Under the pieces are notes generated by a model. It did no database searches. It was not told the origin of the DNA and saw nothing but the letters and a program-made list of their open reading frames with translations. A stretch of 64,000 nucleotides of DNA, taken from Paracoccaceae bacterium (GTDB taxonomy: Bacteria; Pseudomonadota; Alphaproteobacteria; Rhodobacterales; Rhodobacteraceae). The stretch spans positions 1 to 64,000 of the forward strand of contig JANQPC010000061.1 of the NCBI GenBank assembly GCA_028285485.1, read 5' to 3'. Positions 38,685-47,812 of the stretch are shown piece by piece (within the stretch, counting starts at the first letter, position 1; each line of letters opens with the position of its first letter). The translations under genes and the position numbers were made by a program.

Positions 38685-38790
38685 TTTGGGCTCAGAGCCG
38701 CCCTTCGCTGCTGTCGTGGCGTCTCGGGGGCTGCTCAATGTCTGCTATGCGGACGAAGCGGCAATTCGCTGCAATAGCCCGAATGACCGC
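38685..38790. repeat. Intergenic repeat, second copy
   Basis: TTTGGGCTCAGAGCCGCCCT, then TCGCTGCTG, then TCTGCTATGCGGACGAAGCG. Same order as at 38040-38150. Confidence 0.6.
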
Positions 38791-38817
38791 AATATGAAGG
38801 CGCAAGCCGTTTGGAGG

Positions 38818-38902
38818 TGGTGGGGAGTCTAGGATTCGAACCTAGGTGGGTTGCCCCAACGGATTTACAGTCCGCCGCATTTGACCGCTCTGCCAACTCC
38901 CC
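38818..38902 (-). tRNA. tRNA-Tyr (anticodon GTA)
   Basis: The minus strand reads GGGGAGTTGGCAGAGCGGTC onward, with anticodon GTA (CTGTAAA loop at 38865-38869), a long variable arm as expected for tRNA-Tyr, the T-arm GGTTCGAATCC, an acceptor stem pairing GGGGAGT with ACTCCCC, and an encoded CCA end. Length 85. Confidence 0.95.
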
Positions 38903-39403
38903 TGAGTTGGAACCTTGGTTTTTGGCTAAACTATAGATGCGCAGGCTCTCAACATGCGGCATCGACAGTAAGAAAACTCCAAGGTAGTAGATGGGTCTAG
39001 CGGTGTATATGGATTATGAAACAATCGACCAGCACCCATCATTCGGGCACTTTCGCACCCGTTAGATATAATAAGTGTTCTGATAGCTCATCTGTTTCAT
39101 GGGATCCGGCTAGCATAGCCACAACTCTCCAGCAACCCCGAACCGGACATAAGCCGCATTGCGGAATTTCAGCACACTGGGCTCCGAGCCGACGCTTCCG
39201 GCAACGGCAGAACGGAGTGCTGCTACGAAGGCTCCGGCACGAAGACCGGGGCCAACCGAAGCCCAAAACCTGAGTGCTGCTGCACCGGCGCGAGCCCTAG
39301 GTCTGTCATCGCACGTGAGCCCCGCAAGGTGGCACGCCTGAACCCGCGCGCCTGCACCTTTGGCGTGTTCCGGGCCCAGGGAAGCAACGCACCGCGCGTC
39401 CCC
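38903..39403. other. About 500 bases with no gene
   Basis: Sequence between tRNA-Tyr and the aldo/keto reductase stop. Short frames only. The stretch TGGGCTCCGAGCCGACGCTT at 39179 is a partial match to the 38040/38685 repeats. Confidence 0.5.
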
Positions 39404-40396
39404 TCACCACCGCCCCGCCACATGCGGCGCAATGAGCGTGTCGTAGACCTCCCGCACCGCGCCCATCTGCGCCTCGGTCAGCGCGGGCACGGCGTCTGCC
39501 GCGGCGTTTGCCGCCGCCTGATCGGGCCGCCGCGCGCCGGGGATCACCACCGTCACCGCCGCATGCATCAGGATCCAGCGCAGCGCGAACTGCGCCATCG
39601 TCACACCACCGGGCACCAGGCCGCGCAGGCGCTCAACCGCCTCCAACCCCACCTCGTAGGGCACGCCCGAGAAGGTTTCGCCCACATCGAACGCCTCCCC
39701 GAAGCGGTTGAAATTGCGGTGATCGTCAGCCGCGAAGGCGGTATCGGCGGCCATCTTGCCGGTTAAAAGCCCGCTGGCCAGGGGCACCCGCGCGATCACG
39801 CCCACGCCCGCCGCCTCCGCCGCCGCAAAGAAGCGCGCGGCGGGCTTCTGGCGGAACGCGTTGAAGATGATCTGAACGGAAACAACGCCGGGATGGCCGA
39901 GCGCCGCCATCGCCTCATCCACGGTTTCGACCGACACGCCGTACTGCTGGATCTTGCCCGCCGCCTTCAGCCCCTCAAGCGCGGCGAACACCTCGGCATC
40001 GTGGTACACGGCGGTTGGCGGGCAGTGGAGCTGCAGCAGATCGATCCGCGCCACCCCAAGGTTTGCAAGGCTCCGATCCACAAACGCCGTGAGGTTTTCG
40101 GCGGTGTAGCCCTCGGCCACATGCGGATCGAGCCGGCGGCCCGCCTTCGTGGCAACAAGCGGGCGCGCCCCGCCCCGTTCGCCCAGCACATCGCGGATCA
40201 GCCGTTCCGACCGGCCATCGCCATAAACATCGGCGGTATCGAGGAACGTCACGCCCGCGTCGAGCACCGCGTGCAGCGTGGCTTTCGCCTCTGCCTCGGT
40301 CACATCGCCCCAGCTGCCGCCGATGGCCCAGGCGCCGAAGCCGATGGCCGTTGACTCCCACCCCGCGCGCCCGAAGGCCCGTTTGCTCAATGTCAT
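39404..40396 (-). CDS. Aldo/keto reductase
   Basis: 330 residues. NADPH-dependent oxidoreductase of the AKR superfamily, with FLDTADVYGDGRSERLIRDV (catalytic Asp/Tyr), VATKAGRR (Lys), DLLQLHCPP (His) and the C-terminal cofactor segment VTVVIPGARRPDQAAANAAA. Closest in style to the D-threo-aldose-dehydrogenase/YhdN group. The physiological substrate is unknown. Its start overlaps the end of the folate cyclo-ligase gene by four bases. Confidence 0.88.
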   Translation of the reverse strand: MTLSKRAFGRAGWESTAIGFGAWAIGGSWGDVTEAEAKATLHAVLDAGVTFLDTADVYGDGRSERLIRDVLGERGGARPLVATKAGRRLDPHVAEGYTAENLTAFVDRSLANLGVARIDLLQLHCPPTAVYHDAEVFAALEGLKAAGKIQQYGVSVETVDEAMAALGHPGVVSVQIIFNAFRQKPAARFFAAAEAAGVGVIARVPLASGLLTGKMAADTAFAADDHRNFNRFGEAFDVGETFSGVPYEVGLEAVERLRGLVPGGVTMAQFALRWILMHAAVTVVIPGARRPDQAAANAAADAVPALTEAQMGAVREVYDTLIAPHVAGRW

Positions 40397-40974
40397 GGCG
40401 TATTCTCCCCTGTTGCGGCGCGGTCAAAGCGCCGAATGCCGGCCTCTGTTACGATGGCGTCCAGCGGCGCGTCGGTCGCCTCGCGCGGCAGGTCCGCCGC
40501 CTCTTGCGCGGCATAGGCGAAACCCACCGCGAAGATCGGGCGCACCGGGCGCAGGGCGGCCAGCGTGCGGTCATAGAACCCGCCGCCATAGCCCAGGCGA
40601 TAGCCCGCCCCATCAAAGGCCGCGAGCGGTACGATCAGCACATCCGGCACGGCAGGCACATCCGCCTCCGGGATCATCACGCCAAATGCCCCTGCCACGA
40701 GCCCGCCGCCCGGCACCCAGCGCCGGAAGGCCAGCGGCTGGCCGGGCCCCGCCACCACGGGCACGCAAACCTCGCCGCTCCAACCCGCCATCACCGGGCG
40801 GGGATCGATCTCTGTGCGGATCGGCAGGTAGCCCGCAAGGCAGCGCCCGTGATGCGGGGCAAGCGCCCGGGCCAGATGCGCCGCCGCTGCCGTGGCCCCG
40901 CCCGCCGCATGCGCCGCCTTGCGCCGTGCAAAGGCCGCCGTCCGCGCCCGCGCCTTGGCCTCGGCAAGGCTCAC
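40393..40974 (-). CDS. 5-formyltetrahydrofolate cyclo-ligase
   Basis: 193 residues; converts 5-formyl-THF to 5,10-methenyl-THF with ATP. The family motif GYRLGYGGGFYDRTLAALRP is complete, and PLAAFDGAG precedes it. The N-terminus SLAEAKARARTAAFARRKAA fits. The start is a GTG at 40974 that overlaps the mgtE stop; a longer frame is not credible. Confidence 0.87.
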   Translation of the reverse strand: MSLAEAKARARTAAFARRKAAHAAGGATAAAAHLARALAPHHGRCLAGYLPIRTEIDPRPVMAGWSGEVCVPVVAGPGQPLAFRRWVPGGGLVAGAFGVMIPEADVPAVPDVLIVPLAAFDGAGYRLGYGGGFYDRTLAALRPVRPIFAVGFAYAAQEAADLPREATDAPLDAIVTEAGIRRFDRAATGENTP

Positions 40975-42353
40975 AGCAAAAGCACCACGGCCAGGCCGAG
41001 GAAGGCGAAAAAGCCCACCACATCCGTGACTGTGGTCACAAACGCGCCAGAGGCCAGCGCCGGGTCCACCCCCAGCTTTTCCAGCACCACCGGAATGCCG
41101 ATACCCGCAAGCCCCGCCACAACGAGGTTGACCACCATCGCCACCGCGATCACCACGCCCAGCATCGGCAGGCCGAACCACACCACGCCGACGATGCCCA
41201 TGATCACGGCAAAGGCGAGGCCGTTCAAAAGCCCCACCGCCGCCTCGCGCCGGATCACGCGCCAGACGTTTTCGCCGGTAAGGTCTTTCGTCGCGATGGC
41301 GCGCACCGCCACGGTGAGCGATTGCGTGCCCGCATTGCCGCCCATGGAGGCCACGATCGGCATCAGCACCGCCAGCGCCACGATCTGCGCAATCGCCGCC
41401 TCGAACTGCGCGATCACCAGCGAAGCGAGGATTGCCGTGGCAAGGTTCACCGCCAGCCAGGGGAAGCGGCGCTTGGTGGTATCAATCACCTTGTCCGAAA
41501 GCCGCCCCTCGCCCACGCCCGCAAGGCGCAGAATGTCTTCCTCATGCTCTTCGTCGAGCACAACCATCGCATCGTCGATGGTGATCACGCCCACAAGCCG
41601 GCCATCCTCATCCACCACCGGGGCCGAGATCAGATGATACTGGTTGAACGCATAGGCCACTTCCGCCTCTTCCTGCGTGGCCGGGATGGGGCGAAAGCTG
41701 TCTTCGAGAATCTCGTTCAGCTTCACGCCGCGGCGCGAACCCATCAGCTTGCCAAGCGTTACGTATCCCGTGGGCCGGTGGCGGGGATCCACAAGGATGA
41801 TGTGATAGAACTGCTCCGGCAGATCGTCATGGGCGCGCAGAAAATCGATCGTGTCGCCCACATCCCAATGCTCCGGCGCCACCACCACTTCGCGCTGCAT
41901 CAGGCGGCCGGCAGAGGTTTCGGGGTAGCTCAGCGCGTGTTCCACCGCGGCGCGGTCGGCATCCTCCAGCTCGTCCAGAAGCGCCTGCTGCTGCGGCTCC
42001 TCAAGATCCTCGATGAGGTCCACCACATCATCGGTCTCTAGCTCGCGCACCGCCTCGCCCAGCGCCTCGGCGGGAAGGAAGGCGATCACCTCTTCGCGCA
42101 GGCCCTCATCGAGTTCCGAAAGCACCTCGCCATCCACAAGATCGTGGGCGAAAAGCAGAATCTCGCGCCGCTCGGCCTCGGGCACCTGTTCGAGGATGTC
42201 GGCGATATCGGCGGCGTGGAGCGGCTCGAAGAGTTCATGCAACCGGTCGCGATCGCCCGTTGCGACCGCCAGGTGAACCGCGGAAAGCACCTTGCCGTCG
42301 AGGGCATAGCCCTCATCCTGCTCCGGTGCGTCGGGCTCCAGAACCTCGGTCAT
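40971..42353 (-). CDS. mgtE: Magnesium transporter MgtE
   Basis: 460 residues. An N-terminal superhelical domain (LHAADIADILEQVPEAER), a CBS pair (about 140-265; DDLPEQFYHIILVDPRHRPT and the AFNQYHLISAPVVDEDGRLV strand) and five membrane segments with GNAGTQSLTVAVRA, the pore motif. The channel is gated by intracellular Mg2+. It begins the mgtE, folate cyclo-ligase, aldo/keto reductase operon. Confidence 0.93.
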   Translation of the reverse strand: MTEVLEPDAPEQDEGYALDGKVLSAVHLAVATGDRDRLHELFEPLHAADIADILEQVPEAERREILLFAHDLVDGEVLSELDEGLREEVIAFLPAEALGEAVRELETDDVVDLIEDLEEPQQQALLDELEDADRAAVEHALSYPETSAGRLMQREVVVAPEHWDVGDTIDFLRAHDDLPEQFYHIILVDPRHRPTGYVTLGKLMGSRRGVKLNEILEDSFRPIPATQEEAEVAYAFNQYHLISAPVVDEDGRLVGVITIDDAMVVLDEEHEEDILRLAGVGEGRLSDKVIDTTKRRFPWLAVNLATAILASLVIAQFEAAIAQIVALAVLMPIVASMGGNAGTQSLTVAVRAIATKDLTGENVWRVIRREAAVGLLNGLAFAVIMGIVGVVWFGLPMLGVVIAVAMVVNLVVAGLAGIGIPVVLEKLGVDPALASGAFVTTVTDVVGFFAFLGLAVVLLL

Positions 42354-42362
42354 CGCGCAATC

Positions 42363-42425
42363 CCTTATTCGATTGGCCTTTATTCGACGGGCCTTCTTTC
42401 GATGGGCCCTCCTTGATGGGGCCCG
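42363..42425. repeat. Imperfect tandem repeat, about 17 bases x 4
   Basis: Successive TTATTCGATTGGCC, TTATTCGACGGGCC, TTCTTTCGATGGGCC and TCCTTGATGGGGCC between the divergent mgtE and guaD genes. Possibly a regulatory array or only slippage. Confidence 0.55.
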
Positions 42426-42552
42426 CCCGCTTTGCGGCAGACCATAGGCGAAGCACTTTCTGGAAAACAGAGGGGACGGGCCAATTTACGCCCCCCGCCG
42501 GGGCGCCTAGTCTGCGCCCAAACACGGGCAGGATGCATCAAGGCGGGGGCGC

Positions 42553-43845
42553 ATGGGCGAGACACAGCTGATCACCGGGCAGGTGCTCTGGTTCGAGGGC
42601 TCGCCCTTCGAGGCGGGGCTCGATGCGGCCCGCCATGAGCGTCGGGGGGCCGTCGCGGTGGCCGATGGGCGTATCCTGGCGGTGGGGGCGGAAGACGATC
42701 TGGCCGCCGCGCATCCCGGCGCCGCGCGCCACGCCTATGGCGAAGGGCTGATCCTGCCCGGCTTTGTCGACGCCCACGCGCATTACCCGCAAACGGCCAT
42801 CATCGCGAGCTGGGGCAAGCGGCTGATCGACTGGCTCAACACCTATACCTTCCCCGAAGAGATGCGCTTTTCCGACCCGGCCTATGCGGCCGAGATCGCG
42901 GGCCGGTACCTCGACCTGCTGCTGGCTCACGGCACCACAACGGTTGCCAGCTACTGCACGATTCACCCCGAAAGCGTGGAGGCGTTCTTTGAGGCCGCCG
43001 CCCGGCGCAACATGCGCGTGGCCGCTGGGAAAACCTGCATGGATCGCAATGCGCCCGAGGGCCTGACCGATACCGCCCAATCGGCCTATGATGACAGCAG
43101 GCGCCTGCTCGAACGCTGGCATGGGACGGGCCGTGCAGAGTATGTGATCACGCCGCGCTTCTCGCCCACTTCGAGCCCCGAGCAACTCTCCGCCCTCGGC
43201 GCGCTCTGGGCCGAGCACCCCGATTGCCTGATGCAAACGCATCTGTCGGAGCAAACCGATGAGATCGCCTGGGTGCAAAGCCTTTTTCCCGAGGCGCGCG
43301 ATTACCTTGATACCTACGAGGCGCATGGGCTTCTGGGTGCCCGGGGCCTTTACGGCCACGCGATCCACCTTGAGCCCCGCGAACGCGCGCGGCTGGGCGA
43401 GATCGGCGCGGGCCTCATCCATTGCCCCACATCGAATACCTTTATCGGATCGGGGCTGTTCGATCTTGATGGGCTGATGGGCACGGGTGCGGCCATCGGG
43501 CTGGCCACCGATACCGGCGGCGGCTCGTCCTTCTCGATGCTGCGCACGATGGCCTCCGCCTACGAGATCGCGCATCTGAGGGGCCGCGTGCTGCATCCGG
43601 CCGAGCTTTTATGGCTTGCCACCGAAGGCTCCGCCCGCGCGATGCATATGGCAGGCCGCGTGGGGACGCTTGCGCCCGGATCGGAGGCCGATCTCCTGGT
43701 GCTCGATCTCGCCTCCACCCCCGCCATCGCCCAGGCGACCCTGCATGCGGAAAGCCTCTGGGGGGCGGTGTTCCCCACGATCATGATGGGGGATGACCGG
43801 GCGATTGCCGATGTGTGGGTGGCGGGCCAACGGGTCGCGCGCTAA
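42553..43845 (+). CDS. guaD: Guanine deaminase
   Basis: 430 residues of the amidohydrolase superfamily. Zinc ligands and substrate motifs: GFVDAHAHYPQT, THLSEQTDEI, GHAIHLEPRE, ATDTGGGSSFSMLRTM. Converts guanine to xanthine in purine salvage or catabolism. It is convergent with an 8-oxoguanine-deaminase-like gene, and both concern oxidised or free purines. ATG at 42553 with AAGGCGGGGGC upstream. Confidence 0.92.
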   Translation: MGETQLITGQVLWFEGSPFEAGLDAARHERRGAVAVADGRILAVGAEDDLAAAHPGAARHAYGEGLILPGFVDAHAHYPQTAIIASWGKRLIDWLNTYTFPEEMRFSDPAYAAEIAGRYLDLLLAHGTTTVASYCTIHPESVEAFFEAAARRNMRVAAGKTCMDRNAPEGLTDTAQSAYDDSRRLLERWHGTGRAEYVITPRFSPTSSPEQLSALGALWAEHPDCLMQTHLSEQTDEIAWVQSLFPEARDYLDTYEAHGLLGARGLYGHAIHLEPRERARLGEIGAGLIHCPTSNTFIGSGLFDLDGLMGTGAAIGLATDTGGGSSFSMLRTMASAYEIAHLRGRVLHPAELLWLATEGSARAMHMAGRVGTLAPGSEADLLVLDLASTPAIAQATLHAESLWGAVFPTIMMGDDRAIADVWVAGQRVAR

Positions 43846-43953
43846 GCGGGCAACCGCGGGTGAGCCGCGGCACCGCCCGCAGCGCCCCAGATCACCGACG
43901 AGCGGGCGTGGCGACCCGTTTGAGCGCCGGGCTCAGGGCGCCCGCCGCATGCG

Positions 43954-45294
43954 CTAGCCCATCAGGCGCGCCACCAGCGCTTCGGCCCTCCGCAGCAGCG
44001 CGCCCGTATCCACCGTGGTGATCCGCCCGTCGCGCACCACCTGCCGCCCCTCCACGAAGAGATCTCGCACCTGCCGGGGGCCGGCAAGCAGCAGCGCCGC
44101 CTTATCCCAGCTTCCCGCCGCCTCAAGCCCCGAGATATCCCAGATCGCGATATCGGCGCGCAGGCCCGGCGCGATCTGCCCGATATCGTCGCGCCCCAGC
44201 ACCGCCGCGCCACCTCGCGTGGCGATCTCAAGCGCCTCGCGGGCACCCATCGCATCGCCGCCCAGCGCCACGCGCTGCAGCAGCATCGCCTGTCGGGCCT
44301 CGCCAACAAGGCTTGCGGCATCGTTTGAGGCCGAGCCATCCACGCCCAGCCCCACATGCACGCCGGCATCCCGCATCGCCCGGACCGGGGCAATCCCGCT
44401 GCCCAACCGGCAGTTCGAACACGGGCAATGGGCCACGCCGGTGCCGGTTTGGGCAAAAAGATCAATCTCCTGCCCATCGAGCTTCACGCAGTGGGCATGC
44501 CAGACATCCTCGCCCACCCAGCCCAGATCTTCCGCATATTGCCCCGGGCGGCAGCCGAACTGCGCCTCGCTATAGGCCACATCCTCGCCGTTCTCCGCCA
44601 GGTGGGTGTGAAGCCGCACGCCCTTGTCGCGCGCCAGGAGCGCCGCATCGCGCATCAACTCGCGGCTCACCGAGAAGGGCGAACAGGGCGCAACACCCAC
44701 CCGCACCATCGCGCCCGGGGCGGGATCGTGAAAGGCATCGATCACGCGGATCGTATCCTCTAGGATCGCGCGCTCTTCCTCCACCAGCAGATCGGGCGGC
44801 AGCCCGCCCGCGCTTTCGCCGATGCTCATCGCGCCGCGCGTGGGGTGGAACCGCAGCCCGATCTCACCGGCGGCCGCAATGGTATCTTCAAGCCGTGCCC
44901 CATTGGGGAAAAGGTAGAGATGGTCGGCACTTGTGGTGCATCCCGAAAGCGCCAGCTCGGCGAGGCCAAGCTGGGTAGAGACAAACATCTCCTCCGGTCC
45001 GAAGCGCGCCCAAATCGGGTAAAGCGCGCGGAGCCAGCCGAAAAGCAGCGCATCTTGCCCGGCGGGCACCGCGCGCGTCAGTGTCTGATACAGGTGGTGG
45101 TGGGTGTTGATCAGGCCCGGGGTGACAAGCGTGCCGCCCGCCTCGATCACCTCGGCCCCCGGGGCGTCAAGGCCCGGCCCGACCTCCGCAATCACCCCAT
45201 CTTCGATCCGGATATCCGCACCCGCCAGCTCGCGCGCGCGCTCATCGAAGGTGAGGATGATCTCTGCGTTTTTGATCAGGATGTTGCGCAGCAC
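43954..45294 (-). CDS. 8-oxoguanine deaminase-like amidohydrolase
   Basis: 446 residues of the amidohydrolase superfamily, with the zinc-site motifs LINTHHHLYQTLTRA, THLAENGEDVAYSE, HAHCVKLDGQ and LGVDGSASNDAAS. Its pattern of HAHC and CPCSNCRLGSG resembles the group that includes 8-oxoguanine deaminase and hydroxyatrazine hydrolases. The neighbour guaD supports a purine substrate. Other deaminases in the ATZ/TRZ family cannot be excluded. Confidence 0.82.
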   Translation of the reverse strand: MLRNILIKNAEIILTFDERARELAGADIRIEDGVIAEVGPGLDAPGAEVIEAGGTLVTPGLINTHHHLYQTLTRAVPAGQDALLFGWLRALYPIWARFGPEEMFVSTQLGLAELALSGCTTSADHLYLFPNGARLEDTIAAAGEIGLRFHPTRGAMSIGESAGGLPPDLLVEEERAILEDTIRVIDAFHDPAPGAMVRVGVAPCSPFSVSRELMRDAALLARDKGVRLHTHLAENGEDVAYSEAQFGCRPGQYAEDLGWVGEDVWHAHCVKLDGQEIDLFAQTGTGVAHCPCSNCRLGSGIAPVRAMRDAGVHVGLGVDGSASNDAASLVGEARQAMLLQRVALGGDAMGAREALEIATRGGAAVLGRDDIGQIAPGLRADIAIWDISGLEAAGSWDKAALLLAGPRQVRDLFVEGRQVVRDGRITTVDTGALLRRAEALVARLMG

Positions 45295-45376
45295 AGATCA
45301 AGCTTTCTCTTAAGTTTAGGTCAAAGCGAGGAGATCTGCCATATGGAAGCGTTTCCAGCGCTTTAAACGCCTCACC

Positions 45377-46177
45377 TCATGCATCACGCGAAAGAAGCTC
45401 CAGCGCCGCCGCATGCACCTCGGGGTTCGCCGCGGCCACCGCGCGGCCGCCGCCATGGGCCGGGCCACCGGCCCAATCGGTCACGATCCCGCCCGCCGCC
45501 TCGATCACGGCGATGGGGGCGGCAATATCATAGGGCGCGAGGCCCGCTTCGATCACCAGATCCGCCTGGCCCGCCGCCACCAGCGCATAAGCGTAGCAAT
45601 CCATGCCGTAGCGCGTGAGCCGCACCTCGCGGGCCACACGGTCAAACCCCGCGCGCTCTTCCGCGCTGCCCACTTCGGGAAAGGTGGTGAAGAGCGTCGC
45701 CTCCGAAAGCGCGCGGTGGCCCCGCGTGGCAAGCGGCCGGCGCCCCTGCGGGCCCGTCACCTCGGCCACGCCGCCCCCGCCAAAGAACCGCTCGCCGATA
45801 TAGGGCTGGTCGATCACGCCGAGGCACGGCCCGTCGCTATCGGAGACCGCGATCAGCACGCCCCAGGTGGGGGTGCCCGCGATGTAGCCGCGCGTGCCAT
45901 CGATGGGGTCAAGCACCCAGGTCAGGCCAGACTTGCCCTCAACGGCCCCGTATTCCTCGCCCAAGATGCCATCATCGGGCCGCCGTGCGGCGATGATGGC
46001 GCGCATGGCGCGCTCTGCCGCGCGATCCGCCTCGGTGACGGGATCGAAATCCGCGCGCTTGCTCTCCGCTTCAAGCCCCGCCTGGCGGAAGAACCGCAGC
46101 GTTTCACCGCGCGCAGCATCTGCCAGCGCATGGGCCACCGCGCACAGATCGTCAAACTCTTCGGGAATTCGCCGCAT
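45377..46177 (-). CDS. hisN: Inositol-monophosphatase-family phosphatase (HisN type)
   Basis: 266 residues. Metal motifs GEEYGAVEGKSG, WVLDPIDGTRGYIAGTPTWG and the C-terminal APYDIAAPIAVIEAAGG. In alphaproteobacteria this subfamily performs the histidinol-phosphate phosphatase step of histidine synthesis. Non-specific inositol phosphatase is the alternative. Confidence 0.85.
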   Translation of the reverse strand: MRRIPEEFDDLCAVAHALADAARGETLRFFRQAGLEAESKRADFDPVTEADRAAERAMRAIIAARRPDDGILGEEYGAVEGKSGLTWVLDPIDGTRGYIAGTPTWGVLIAVSDSDGPCLGVIDQPYIGERFFGGGGVAEVTGPQGRRPLATRGHRALSEATLFTTFPEVGSAEERAGFDRVAREVRLTRYGMDCYAYALVAAGQADLVIEAGLAPYDIAAPIAVIEAAGGIVTDWAGGPAHGGGRAVAAANPEVHAAALELLSRDA

Positions 46178-46213
46178 GGCCCCGCGTTACGGGGGCCGGT
46201 GCGGGCGGTCAAG

Positions 46214-46579
46214 TCAGCTCGGGTCGCTCAACGCCCGGGCCAAATCGAACAGCCGCCGCCGCTGCGCCTCCGGGATCGCGTAGTAGGACCGTACGAGTTC
46301 CAGCGCCTCCTTATCGGTCATCATGTCCTGCGGCAGGCCGTTGTCTTCGGCCACTGCGCCGTCTTCGAGACCTTCGAAGAAGAACGAAACCGGCACCCCA
46401 AGCGCATCGGCAATGTCCCAAAGCCTGGATGCGCTGACGCGGTTCATACCCGTTTCGTATTTCTGGATCTGCTGGAACTTAATCCCGACCTGTTCGGCCA
46501 GTTGTTGTTGTGTCATGCCGATCATCCAACGGCGGTGCCGTATGCGCTTTCCGACGTGGACGTCTACGGGGTGCTTCAT
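46214..46579 (-). CDS. XRE-family regulator
   Basis: 121 residues with a Cro/CI-type helix-turn-helix in the first 65 (KRIRHRRWMIGMTQQQLAEQ then GIKFQQIQKYETG) and a short C-terminal tail. Related to a conserved alphaproteobacterial one-domain regulator. Start ATG 46579 (MKHPVDVHVG). The palindrome 46631-46644 in front may be its own operator. No clear target is apparent. Confidence 0.88.
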   Translation of the reverse strand: MKHPVDVHVGKRIRHRRWMIGMTQQQLAEQVGIKFQQIQKYETGMNRVSASRLWDIADALGVPVSFFFEGLEDGAVAEDNGLPQDMMTDKEALELVRSYYAIPEAQRRRLFDLARALSDPS

Positions 46580-46630
46580 GTGTCTTATCTCCAGCAAGAC
46601 TGGCCCGCCTCAGATTGCAAAAACCCGTAT

Positions 46631-46644
46631 AGGTTGCACAACCT
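46631..46644. promoter_or_regulatory. Putative operator palindrome AGGTTG-CA-CAACCT
   Basis: Perfect 6-base arms around a 2-base spacer, 52 bases upstream of the XRE regulator start and within its promoter region. Likely autoregulatory. Seen: the palindrome. Inferred: the binding. Confidence 0.6.
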
Positions 46645-46852
46645 GTCTTTTTAGCCAAGCTGGTGGTCCGGCAAGGCGGGTGTTTCAAGCAATTAGTATG
46701 GGCCACCGAAATTGGTAGCTCAAGTCGTAAACGCCCCGTTCGCGCATAACGTGTATTACACGAATCGGCTCCCCCGCGCAAATGGAAACGCCGGGCCTTG
46801 CAATCGCCGCTGTGGCCGGTAGGCCGATGAAAACTGTTGCAGGAGCTCTACG

Positions 46853-47812
46853 ATGCGCGCCTTTCAGGTCACGGATTTCGAGGCGCCGCCAGCGCTTGCG
46901 AGTCTCTCTTCACCCGATCCGGGGCCCGGAGAGGCGCTGATCGCGGTCCGCGCCTGCGGGCTCAACTTCGCCGATCTACTCGCCGCACGCGGGAAATACC
47001 AGGAACGCCGCGATCCGCCCTTCACACTTGGGATGGAGGTTGCGGGCGAGATTGTTGCCTGTGGCGCGGGGGTTACGGGGCTTGCCCCAGGCCAGCGGGT
47101 GGCCGCCTTCACCGGCGCGGGCGGGCTGGCCGAGCGCGTGGTGGTGCCGGCCGCGCGCGCCGTTCCCCTGCCCGATCAGATGCCCTTTGATGAGGCGGCC
47201 GCCTTCCAGGTGGCCTACGGCACCTCGCATCTTGCACTGGCAGAAAAGGCGCGGCTTGCGCCCGGCGAAACGCTTCTGGTTCTGGGTGCCGCAGGCGGCG
47301 TAGGGCTGACGGCGGTGGAGATCGGCAAACGGCTGGGCGCGCGCGTGATTGCCAGCGCACGGGGGCCCGAAAAGCTCGCCGTCGCCGAAAAGGCGGGCGC
47401 CGATCACCTGATCGACAGCACAGCGGGCGATCTGCGCGAGGCGGTGCTGGCGCTAGGCGGCGCCGATGTTGTTTACGATCCGGTGGGCGGTGCGGGTTTC
47501 ACTGCCGCCTTCCGCGCCACCAAGCCCGAAGGCCGCATTCTCGTGGTGGGCTTTGCCAGCGGCGATGTGCCTCCGATCCCCGCCAACCACATGCTGGTGA
47601 AGAACATCTCGGTCATCGGCTTCTGGTGGGGCGGCTACCTCGCCTTTGCGCCCGATAAGCTGACTGCAAGCCTTGCCACGCTGTTTGATTGGTATGCCGC
47701 CGGGGGCCTCCGCCCCCATATCAGCCACCGCCTGCCGCTGGAGCAGGCGGCGGAGGGGCTTGAGCTACTCCGCGGCCGTCATTCGACCGGGAAGATCGTG
47801 ATCACGCCCTAG
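46853..47812 (+). CDS. NADPH:quinone oxidoreductase (zinc-independent MDR)
   Basis: 319 residues of the medium-chain dehydrogenase fold, with GLNFADLLAARGKYQERRDP, LGMEVAGEIVACG, the nucleotide motif VLGAAGGVGLTAVEIGKRLG and HISHRLPLEQAAEGLE. The group includes quinone reductases and enoyl reductases; no structural zinc cysteines were noticed. Its last 48 bases overlap the convergent LysR gene. Confidence 0.87.
   Translation: MRAFQVTDFEAPPALASLSSPDPGPGEALIAVRACGLNFADLLAARGKYQERRDPPFTLGMEVAGEIVACGAGVTGLAPGQRVAAFTGAGGLAERVVVPAARAVPLPDQMPFDEAAAFQVAYGTSHLALAEKARLAPGETLLVLGAAGGVGLTAVEIGKRLGARVIASARGPEKLAVAEKAGADHLIDSTAGDLREAVLALGGADVVYDPVGGAGFTAAFRATKPEGRILVVGFASGDVPPIPANHMLVKNISVIGFWWGGYLAFAPDKLTASLATLFDWYAAGGLRPHISHRLPLEQAAEGLELLRGRHSTGKIVITP

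Noticed and set aside
38818-38902. tRNA-Tyr as attachment site for the neighbouring orphan genes
   Set aside because: I found no second copy of the tRNA 3' end near 36250 and no integrase.
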